Made by a program: the position numbers and the translations under genes. From Spartobacteria bacterium LR76 (GTDB lineage: Bacteria > Verrucomicrobiota > Verrucomicrobiia > Chthoniobacterales > Terrimicrobiaceae): a stretch of 64,000 nucleotides of DNA. The notes beneath the pieces were generated by a model. That model was not told the DNA's origin. It made no database searches and saw nothing but the letters and a program-made list of their open reading frames with translations. The first letter of the stretch is position 1. Each line of letters begins with the position of its first letter. The DNA lies in assembly GCA_003054655.1 (NCBI GenBank), contig QAYZ01000016.1, positions 434,001-498,000 of the forward strand, written 5' to 3'. Below, piece after piece: positions 40,151-47,321 of the stretch.

Positions 40151-40881
40151 GCATAACCATCAAAGACATCTCGAAAAACTTCGGCAAATTCGCCGCGCTC
40201 AAGGGCGTGAATTGCGAAGTGCGCACCGGTGAACTCGTGGCATTGCTCGGCCCCAGCGGATCGGGAAAGACCACGCTCCTGCGCATCATCGCGGGGCTGG
40301 AGTTCGCGGAGGAGGGGCAGGTTTTTTTCAGCGGGCGGGATGTGACCGACCACAGCGCCTACCAGCGAAAGGCGGGTTTTGTCTTTCAGCACTACGCCCT
40401 GTTTCAGCATATGAACGTGTTTGAGAATGTCGCCTTCGGGCTTCGCGTCCGGTCGGCACGGTCACGCCCGAAGGAATCCGATATTCGCGCCCGGGTGGAG
40501 AGCCTGCTGGAGACGGTTCAGCTCGCGGACTACGCCAAGCGCCTTCCGTCGCAGCTTTCCGGCGGCCAGCGGCAGCGTGTGGCTTTCGCTCGAGCGCTGG
40601 CGATCGAGCCTGAGGTGCTGCTCCTTGATGAGCCTTTTGGCGCGTTGGATGCCAAGGTGCGTCGCGAACTTCGCACGTGGCTGCGCGAATTCCACAATAC
40701 GGTTCACCTGACCAGTCTCTTCGTCACGCATGACCAGGAGGAGGCCTTTGAGGTGGCGGACCGTGTGGTGATCATCAGCGAGGGACTGATTCAGCAGATC
40801 GGCACGCCTTCTGAGGTTCGTTCCAATCCCGCGAACACATTCGTCGAGGAGTTTCTCGATGTCGCGCAGTTTACGGCCTGA
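40147..40881 (+). CDS. cysA: Sulfate ABC transporter ATP-binding protein CysA, short form
   Basis: A 244-residue ABC ATPase that powers sulfate import. Walker [19 protein letters not shown], the Q-loop [21 protein letters not shown], signature [16 protein letters not shown], Walker [17 protein letters not shown] and switch [18 protein letters not shown] are complete. E. coli CysA has about 365 residues; this protein stops soon after the nucleotide-binding domain and lacks the C-terminal TOBE-like regulatory domain. Such short forms occur in several phyla, and no frameshift is visible after the stop. The start at 40147 overlaps the cysW stop and opens with [12 protein letters not shown] as expected. 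Confidence 0.94.
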   Translation: MSITIKDISKNFGKFAALKGVNCEVRTGELVALLGPSGSGKTTLLRIIAGLEFAEEGQVFFSGRDVTDHSAYQRKAGFVFQHYALFQHMNVFENVAFGLRVRSARSRPKESDIRARVESLLETVQLADYAKRLPSQLSGGQRQRVAFARALAIEPEVLLLDEPFGALDAKVRRELRTWLREFHNTVHLTSLFVTHDQEEAFEVADRVVIISEGLIQQIGTPSEVRSNPANTFVEEFLDVAQFTA

Positions 40882-40921
40882 GGCCTTTACGGGTGGGGCG
40901 CGGTGAGGCACTCTGCGCTCC

Positions 40922-41659
40922 ATGACGATCACCGAGTCCTTTGTTGAGCTGACGACCACTCGCGGCCACATGCGGGTGCATCTCTTTGCACCCACGGGGG
41001 ATAAGAAATACCCGGCGGTCATCTTTTATTCAGAGATTTTCCAGGTGACCGGGCCGATCCGCCGCATTGCGGCGGCCTTGAGTGGGAATGGTTATCTGGT
41101 GGCCGTCCCCGAGGTTTATCACGAGTTTGAACCCGCCGGGACCGTGCTGGCTTACGATCAGGCCGGGTCCGACCGAGGCAATGAGCTGAAGTACGCCAAG
41201 GAACTCGCCTCCTATGACGAAGACGCCCGAGTGACTGCGGAATATCTCAAGAATCACCCGCAATCCACCGGCAGAGTTGGCAGCTATGGCGTATGCCTCG
41301 GCGGCCATCTCGCCATCCGGGCCGGATTTCAGCCCCATGTCGACGCGGTGGCGGCATTCTACGCCACGGACGTGCATACCGGCTCCCTCGGCTCGGGCAA
41401 GAGCGACGATACGCTGGCGCGCTTCAGCGAGACCAAGGCGGCGTTCTTCTTTGTCTGGGGACGCCAGGACCCCCATGTGCCTTTGGAAGGACGCAAGAAA
41501 ATCGCCGACCGTCTGAACGAGGCGCAGGTCGATTTCGAATGGCACGAGTTCAACGGCGCCCATGCCTTTCTCCGGGACGAAGGCCCCCGCTACAACCCCT
41601 CGCTGGCCCGGATTTCGATGGATTTGCTGCTCCGCTTCTTTTCCGAGCGTCTGGGATAA
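40922..41659 (+). CDS. Dienelactone hydrolase family protein
   Basis: A 245-residue alpha/beta-hydrolase of the DLH family. The nucleophile Cys125 is in SYGVCLGGHL, followed by the triad aspartate in FVWGRQDPHVP and histidine in FNGAHAFLRD. A glutamate in FYSEIFQV (residue 38) matches the one that controls the cysteine in true dienelactone hydrolases. The family covers many small ester substrates; no aromatic-degradation genes are nearby, so the substrate is open. It is 40 bases from cysA on the same strand. Confidence 0.88.
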   Translation: MTITESFVELTTTRGHMRVHLFAPTGDKKYPAVIFYSEIFQVTGPIRRIAAALSGNGYLVAVPEVYHEFEPAGTVLAYDQAGSDRGNELKYAKELASYDEDARVTAEYLKNHPQSTGRVGSYGVCLGGHLAIRAGFQPHVDAVAAFYATDVHTGSLGSGKSDDTLARFSETKAAFFFVWGRQDPHVPLEGRKKIADRLNEAQVDFEWHEFNGAHAFLRDEGPRYNPSLARISMDLLLRFFSERLG

Positions 41660-41713
41660 GAGGTAAACATTCCGTGACGAGGGGCTCTTCTCCGTGTACC
41701 GCTGGAGGATTAC

Positions 41714-43552
41714 ATGGATAAGACAGACTTTTCGTCGCTAGGAATTTCCCCCGAGATTCTCAAAGCAGTGGGAGAGCTCGGCTTCGAACAGGCCTCGCCG
41801 ATTCAAGCTGCTGCCATCCCCGTGCTCCTCACCGGACGTGATGTGGTCGGCCAATCACAGACCGGTTCGGGAAAGACCGCGGCATTCGCCATCCCTGCGA
41901 TCGAGATGGCCGACGCGACGGACCGCTCGGTTCAGGTTCTCGTGATGTGCCCCACTCGCGAACTCGCCACTCAGGTCGCTGAGGAGGTGCACAAGCTCGC
42001 CGCTTTCAAGAAGGGAATCCACGCCGTGCCGATCTACGGCGGCGCTTCCTACGAGCGCCAGTTCTTTGAACTCAAGAAGGGCGTCCAGATCGTGATCGGC
42101 ACGCCGGGCCGTCTCATCGATCACATCGACCGCGGTACGCTCGATTTGTCGCAGACCAAGATGGTCATCCTCGACGAGGCCGACCGTATGCTCGACATGG
42201 GCTTCCGCGACGACCTGCGCACGATCCTCGACGCGGTGCCGAAAGAGCGCCAGACCGTGTTCTTCTCGGCGACGCTGTCGAAGCCGATTCGCGAACTCAT
42301 TGATAAATATTCGAAGTCTCCCGAGTTCGTCCAGATCGAGCAAAAAGAGGTCAGCGCCCCGGCCATCGAGCAGTGGTACTACGAGGCTCCGTCCCGCGTG
42401 AAGATGCAGACGCTCATCCGTCTCATCGACTACCATGGCTTCAAGCTCGGCATCATTTTCTGCAACACCCAGCGCATGGTCGACGAACTCGCCGACGCGC
42501 TGGCGGCGCAGGGCTTCTCCGCCGACCGTCTGCATGGCGGTATCGCCCAGGCCCAGCGCACGCGGGTGATGAACAAGTTCAAGAAGTCGGAGTTTGAGTT
42601 TCTCGTCGCCACCGACGTCGCAGCTCGTGGCATCGACGTTGATGATCTGGAACTCGTGGTCAACTACGACCTACCCTACGACGCCGAGGACTACGTCCAC
42701 CGCATCGGCCGTACCGGTCGCGCAGGCAAGCGCGGCATGGCGGTGACGTTCGTCTCCGGACGCGACATCTACAAACTGCAGTTCATCGAGAAGTACACCA
42801 AGTCCAAGATCCGCCGCGGCCAGGTGCCGACGGCTGACGAGGTTGAGGAGCGCCGTACGGAAGGCTTGCTGGAAAAGGTGCGCGAGGTCGTCGATGCGGG
42901 AGAGTTCCGGGATCACGCCTTCCTCGTTGACCGCTTGCTTGAGCAGGGGATCAGCTCTACGGATCTCGCCGCCGCCCTGTTTTACCTGCTGACCGATGCG
43001 GGAAATCCCCCGGCTCGGATGGAGGCTCCCATCGAGGAACCCAAGCGTCGCGAACGCCCGGATCGCGCCGAGCGTGCTGAACGCGGAGACCGCGGCGATC
43101 GTGGAGAGCGCAGCGAACGCCGGGAAAATCCGCTCGCCATTCCAAAAGGCGAGGTGCCCCGGTTGCGCCATCCCGCTCCGGGCATGGAGTGGCTCTGCCT
43201 CAGCGTCGGACGCGGCAGCGATGCCGAGGTGCGCGATGTCATCAACCTGATCGTGCAAAAGACCGGCCTGCCGCCGCGGCAGATCGGCCTCATTCAGCTC
43301 GGCGAGGAGCAGTCCTTTGCCCAGGTGCCGGAAGGCGTCCTCCAGCGCGCTCGCTCCGGCGAGGAAGCCGTGTGGCAGGATCGCACCGTCGACATGTTCG
43401 CCTGGCACTCCGGCGGCCACGGCAAAACCGAGGAAAAGCGAGCTCCGAAGCGCTTCGACAAGCCCTTCGAAAAACGCGGTGGGAAAAGTTTCGAAAAGCG
43501 TCCCGACAAAAAGTTCGTCAAGAAAGACAAGAACCGCCGGGACAGGTACTAA
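41714..43552 (+). CDS. DEAD-box ATP-dependent RNA helicase (DeaD/CsdA type)
   Basis: A 612-residue RNA helicase. The Q motif GFEQASPIQ, motif I SQTGSGKT (48-55), motif Ia PTRELA, motif II DEAD (154-157), SAT in FFSATLSKPI, and HRIGRTGRAGKRG in the second RecA domain are complete. Residues about 435-475 form an arginine/glutamate-rich linker. A DbpA-type RNA-binding domain (about 480-545, WLCLSVGRGSDAEVRDVINL) follows, then a lysine-rich tail. This layout is that of DeaD/CsdA, which acts in ribosome assembly and cold adaptation. The coding sequence ends inside a perfect hairpin, its stop codon lying in the loop. Confidence 0.95.
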   Translation: MDKTDFSSLGISPEILKAVGELGFEQASPIQAAAIPVLLTGRDVVGQSQTGSGKTAAFAIPAIEMADATDRSVQVLVMCPTRELATQVAEEVHKLAAFKKGIHAVPIYGGASYERQFFELKKGVQIVIGTPGRLIDHIDRGTLDLSQTKMVILDEADRMLDMGFRDDLRTILDAVPKERQTVFFSATLSKPIRELIDKYSKSPEFVQIEQKEVSAPAIEQWYYEAPSRVKMQTLIRLIDYHGFKLGIIFCNTQRMVDELADALAAQGFSADRLHGGIAQAQRTRVMNKFKKSEFEFLVATDVAARGIDVDDLELVVNYDLPYDAEDYVHRIGRTGRAGKRGMAVTFVSGRDIYKLQFIEKYTKSKIRRGQVPTADEVEERRTEGLLEKVREVVDAGEFRDHAFLVDRLLEQGISSTDLAAALFYLLTDAGNPPARMEAPIEEPKRRERPDRAERAERGDRGDRGERSERRENPLAIPKGEVPRLRHPAPGMEWLCLSVGRGSDAEVRDVINLIVQKTGLPPRQIGLIQLGEEQSFAQVPEGVLQRARSGEEAVWQDRTVDMFAWHSGGHGKTEEKRAPKRFDKPFEKRGGKSFEKRPDKKFVKKDKNRRDRY

Positions 43553-43562
43553 ACCTGTCCCG
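43538..43562 (+). terminator. Hairpin at the deaD-type gene end (stop codon in the loop)
   Basis: CGGGACAGGT (43538-43547) pairs perfectly with ACCTGTCCCG (43553-43562); the loop ACTAA contains the TAA stop. A weak T-rich tract (TTCCTTTT, 43569-43576) follows. It probably ends the helicase transcript ahead of the convergent DUF2126 gene, though the T-run is imperfect and distant. Confidence 0.55.
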
Positions 43563-43573
43563 CCCGATTCCTT

Positions 43574-45592
43574 TTAGGCCAGACGAAGGTCGCAGGTGAG
43601 ATCGCCCCTGCGGCCGCCCCGGCAGGGCTTGCCGCCCAGAGCGGTGAGGCCCGGCTTGTCGAGAGGTGTGAAATCAATCTCGTCCACGCCCATGACAAAC
43701 TCCGCCACGGCGCGACCGTTTTTGCGGTTCACGATGGTGACCGCCAGCGGGAGCTGGGTGGGGATGCCGGGGTGGAGCGAGGGGTAGAGGTTTGTGCGCC
43801 GATAGCGCAGCCCGGCCAGCGAGGTTTCGTTAGGCTGGGCGGCGAGCGGCAGCGGACGGCCAGCGACGTAAATGTCGTATTGACTGCTAAAGCCGGGCGA
43901 GGTGAGGAATTCCAGCCGCTGCATCGAGGTATCGACGAAGCGGCTTGTGCTGCCGCCCTCCACCGGGGTTTCGCTCAGGAGCGGCCAGCTTTCCAGCGCC
44001 TTGCGCACGGTGAGGCTGGCGCGCCCGGATTTCCATTCGAGCAGGACGGGAAATCTCCAGTCCCAGATGGCCCGATAAGTTTCGCGATCAAGTTTGTACC
44101 CGGTCTTTTCCAAATCGGCGAAGATCTCCTCCAGGTCGTCCCAGAGGCGGCGGGGCAGGAAATACTCGTCGTGGAGCTTGGTGCTGAATCGCTTGAGTGA
44201 GCGCTTCGGCGGATTCTCCAGCAGGTGGGAGGCGAGGCAGGACCAGAGCAGGGCGACCGCGGAGGACCATTCCGACTTTGGCAGGGCCTCGATGGCGCGG
44301 AACTCGATGAGGCCGAGCATGCCGGAGGGGAAGGCTGTGTTCCAGAACTTGTCCAGGCTGATCTCGCTGCGGTGCGAGTTGCCGGTCACGTCGATCTGGA
44401 TGTGGCGCAGCGTTTCATTGATGAGGCTGCGGTGATCTCCCTCCGACAGCGACTCGATGAAGGTGTACGCCATGTCGATGTCGTAGAGGTCGCGGGCGGA
44501 TTCATCGGGGCGCGGGGCCTGGGATGATGCGCCGACGTAGCAGCCGGTGAAAAGGTACGCGAGCGAGGGATGGTGCTGCCAGTAGCGGAGCACGTTCGCG
44601 AGCCAGAGGGGCCTGGTGAAAAACGGATGCTCGTCCAGGCTCGGGCCGCCCCAGAGGAGGTGATTGCCGCCGCCGCTCCCCTGCGGATGCTCCCAGGGGC
44701 TTTCCTTCCACGTCCGCATGCCGGCCCGATGTCCGGAGGCAAAGAGTTCCTCCATCCACTCGGCATAGGCCTGCCAGGATTCGCAGGGCGGCAGATTGAT
44801 CTCCAGCACGCCGGGGTCGGCGGCGAGGCCGAGGACGGACCACTTGCCCTCTTCGTCCTGCGGCGTGTAGCCGTGGAATTCCAGATTGGCGACACCGCGC
44901 GATTTTGCCGCGCGCTCGGTGGCACCGAGCAAATGCAAAAAGGCGTTTTGCAGGAGCGGCGGAACGAAGATCGTGATCGTGCCGCCCTGGCGGTCGATGC
45001 ACAGGACACGGCGAGGGAGGCCTTCCGGCATGAGGTGCAGCGGGAGACGCAGTCCGGCTGGACCTTCGGCGGTGGAGAGCTTGCGGTCGCCCTTGGGCAG
45101 AGGCCAGCGGGCGGAGCGCCAGATGGAGCCGTCGTGATCGAGCGGCATGACGAGCACCTCGATCCCGCTGCCATTCGGGTCGGTGAATCCGATCCAATGC
45201 GAGGGCACGCCGAGTTCCCTGGCCAGGGTGTCGGCGAAATCCTGGAGGCTGGACGGCGTGAGGGCCTTGCCGCGTTTGGGCAGGGTAAAGACGGGAGAGC
45301 CATCGCGATTGGAGATGAGCCGCACGACCCAGCGCGGGTTGGTCTCACCGGGATACAGTTTGCCGGGGCAGTAGAACCTCGCGGCTCCGGCGCACCGCTC
45401 CTTCATCAGCTCGTCGGCGAATCGCTTCGCATAGCTGAGCTTCGTGGGGCCTACGGCGGAGTAGCTCCACTCGGGGCCCTGCGGGTCGTTGGGAATGAAA
45501 GTCGGCTCACCGCCAATGGTGAATCGGATTCCATGATCGGCCAGCGTCTTTTCGGCGCGGGCCGCAGCTTCGTTCATCCAGGGGGAGATCAT
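43574..45592 (-). CDS. DUF2126 family protein
   Basis: A 672-residue protein that matches the C-terminal half of the large transglutaminase-DUF2126 proteins known from proteobacteria. It begins with LADHGIRFTIGGEPTFIPND, then YCPGKLYPGETNPRWVVRLI, DGSIWRSARWPLPKGDRKLS, CIDRQGGTITIFVPPLLQNA, EGKWSVLGLAADPGVLEINL and GGGNHLLWGGPSLDEHPFF. Motifs such as GNHLLWGG and RHIQIDVTGNSHRSEI recall glutamine-synthetase/COOH-amine ligase-like folds, so an amide-bond-forming role has been suggested for the family. Here it is a separate gene overlapping the transglutaminase upstream by 4 bases (45589-45592). Last gene of a four-gene operon. Confidence 0.85.
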   Translation of the reverse strand: MISPWMNEAAARAEKTLADHGIRFTIGGEPTFIPNDPQGPEWSYSAVGPTKLSYAKRFADELMKERCAGAARFYCPGKLYPGETNPRWVVRLISNRDGSPVFTLPKRGKALTPSSLQDFADTLARELGVPSHWIGFTDPNGSGIEVLVMPLDHDGSIWRSARWPLPKGDRKLSTAEGPAGLRLPLHLMPEGLPRRVLCIDRQGGTITIFVPPLLQNAFLHLLGATERAAKSRGVANLEFHGYTPQDEEGKWSVLGLAADPGVLEINLPPCESWQAYAEWMEELFASGHRAGMRTWKESPWEHPQGSGGGNHLLWGGPSLDEHPFFTRPLWLANVLRYWQHHPSLAYLFTGCYVGASSQAPRPDESARDLYDIDMAYTFIESLSEGDHRSLINETLRHIQIDVTGNSHRSEISLDKFWNTAFPSGMLGLIEFRAIEALPKSEWSSAVALLWSCLASHLLENPPKRSLKRFSTKLHDEYFLPRRLWDDLEEIFADLEKTGYKLDRETYRAIWDWRFPVLLEWKSGRASLTVRKALESWPLLSETPVEGGSTSRFVDTSMQRLEFLTSPGFSSQYDIYVAGRPLPLAAQPNETSLAGLRYRRTNLYPSLHPGIPTQLPLAVTIVNRKNGRAVAEFVMGVDEIDFTPLDKPGLTALGGKPCRGGRRGDLTCDLRLA

Positions 45593-46443
45593 TTGCGGCG
45601 GATGCTGAGGTTGGTGGTCAAAGTGCTATTGATGGTCTTCTTGCCGTAATAATGGCCGTGTACGGGGGCGATATGAGCAGGAGTGAGGCCAACCGCGGTG
45701 GCGATGAAGTGGTGGCCGCAAAAAATTCCGTTCGTCGGGTCGATGCCGACCCATCCCGCGCCCGGCAGGTAGGTTTCCACCCAGGCGTGGAGGGCGTTTT
45801 CGGCGCGGCGGTCTTCCTCGGGGAGTTCCTCCTCCCAACTGAAGCCGCTGACGAGCCTCGCCGCGAGACCATGGTGGCGCAGCACCTCGACGGCGAGCAC
45901 GGCGTAGTCGCGGCAGGAGCCTTTCATCAGGGCGAGGGTCTGCTCCGGCGGGTAGGCCTCGCCTTCATCGCGGCGCTCGTACTCGATATTTTCGTGCAGC
46001 CAGGAGTTCAGGCCGACGAGCCAGTCCACGGTAGGGATTTCCTTCGGTGGGCGATCCAAAGCCGCCGGGATGGGGCCGAGCGGCTGGCGGGGCGTAATGT
46101 AGGCGGAAAGAACGGATGCCTCCTCGGGCGAGTAGGTAAAGGGAACGTTGAGCGCGTGGGAAGCGAGCAGGAAGTGGAAGGGGTTCTTTTCCTCCAGCCG
46201 GAGGTCGAGTTCCAGCTTGTAGGTCAGATGATCCAGTTCCTTCGGGTAAAAACAGTAGGCGACGAGGTTGTCAAAAATGTCCTGCCGATACTGGACATCG
46301 GTTCCCTCGTTGGTCGTGATCTTTGAGCGGTCCGTCCTTACCGCAAAGCCATTCCTCGGCAGCAGCCTGACCAGGTGAGGAGAGAAACTGGCCGTGTCTT
46401 CATACTGATACGTCGCCTCATAGCGTATCTCGATCTCGATCAT
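45589..46443 (-). CDS. Transglutaminase-like cysteine protease, copy 1
   Basis: A 284-residue protein. An N-terminal beta domain (YEATYQYEDTASFSPHLVRLLPRN) precedes the transglutaminase core with catalytic cysteine in MKGSCRDYAVLAVEVLR, histidine in NALHAWVETYLPG and aspartate in WVGIDPTNGIF. Bacterial members are usually peptidases or amidases rather than cross-linkers. It corresponds to the N-terminal half of the fused proteobacterial protein, split here from the DUF2126 part by an overlapping stop and start. No signal peptide is seen, so it is cytoplasmic. It overlaps the second transglutaminase gene (46440-46443). Confidence 0.88.
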   Translation of the reverse strand: MIEIEIRYEATYQYEDTASFSPHLVRLLPRNGFAVRTDRSKITTNEGTDVQYRQDIFDNLVAYCFYPKELDHLTYKLELDLRLEEKNPFHFLLASHALNVPFTYSPEEASVLSAYITPRQPLGPIPAALDRPPKEIPTVDWLVGLNSWLHENIEYERRDEGEAYPPEQTLALMKGSCRDYAVLAVEVLRHHGLAARLVSGFSWEEELPEEDRRAENALHAWVETYLPGAGWVGIDPTNGIFCGHHFIATAVGLTPAHIAPVHGHYYGKKTINSTLTTNLSIRRK

Positions 46444-47321
46444 TTTTCACTGAGCCTCCTCATGGTGACTTTTACCTTCATTTGTTGTGACCCTGACGCC
46501 TTGAAGGTGCCCCGCACCGGGGCGGCGTCCTCAAAATCTCTTCCATACGCCATCGTGACATGGCGAACTCCGCACCATTGGTTGTTGGTGGGATCGAGCG
46601 CGATCCACTTCATGCCGGGCGTCATCGCTTCCACCCATGCGTGGGTGGCGACGGAGCCAACCAGCGCAGTCGATCCGTCGCCGTTCTTCGGCGGATCGGA
46701 CTCAATATAGCCGCAGACATACCGGGCGGGTATGCCGGCGGTGCGCAGCACGCTAAGCATGATGTGGGAAAAGTCCTGACAGACACCGGCTTTTTGCTTC
46801 CAGACCGTATGGAGCGGGGTCGAGTTGTCCGTGCTGCCGGAGCGGTAGTCGAACTTCTCGTAGATGGCCTTGTTCAGGTCCTCCAGGCCATCGCCAAGGG
46901 GCAGGTCGGCGGGAAAGAACCTCGTGGCCCATTCCATCGCGGGGCCGCCCGTCGGCACCGCTGCGGTTGGCTGGAGGTAGTCAAAAAGGTCGGTGAGCTT
47001 GGAGGTGAAGATCTGGCGGGCTTCCGCCACGCTCACGCCGAGAGCCGCCTCCGAATGCGCCACCTCTGAGGTGCGGATGGTGGAGCGATGAACGATCGAC
47101 AGACGCTCGTGACGAAGTGTCATCGAGTAAAACGTCACATGATTCCCGAAATAGTCGACGTAACCCGAGACCTTCGCGTCCGGAAGGAACTGGATGGAAT
47201 GATCGACGACCTCCTGCCCGGGCAGGGAGGGCGGGGTCAGCCGGGCTTCGATATACGCCTCGCTCGCGGTGCGACCATAGCGATAGTCCGTGCGATGGAT
47301 GATCTCAAACAGCATGGCCAA
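46440..47321 (-). CDS. Transglutaminase-like cysteine protease, copy 2
   Basis: A 293-residue paralogue of the following gene product. The N-terminal domain starts FEIIHRTDYRYGRTASEAYI. The catalytic cysteine is in KAGVCQDFSHIMLSVLR, histidine in ATHAWVEAMTPG, and aspartate in WIALDPTNNQW. The two copies share the family core but differ around the active site (VCQDFSH against SCRDYAV), which suggests different substrates. The gene overlaps the ATP-grasp/alpha-E gene upstream by 17 bases and the next gene by 4. Confidence 0.9.
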   Translation of the reverse strand: MAMLFEIIHRTDYRYGRTASEAYIEARLTPPSLPGQEVVDHSIQFLPDAKVSGYVDYFGNHVTFYSMTLRHERLSIVHRSTIRTSEVAHSEAALGVSVAEARQIFTSKLTDLFDYLQPTAAVPTGGPAMEWATRFFPADLPLGDGLEDLNKAIYEKFDYRSGSTDNSTPLHTVWKQKAGVCQDFSHIMLSVLRTAGIPARYVCGYIESDPPKNGDGSTALVGSVATHAWVEAMTPGMKWIALDPTNNQWCGVRHVTMAYGRDFEDAAPVRGTFKASGSQQMKVKVTMRRLSEK

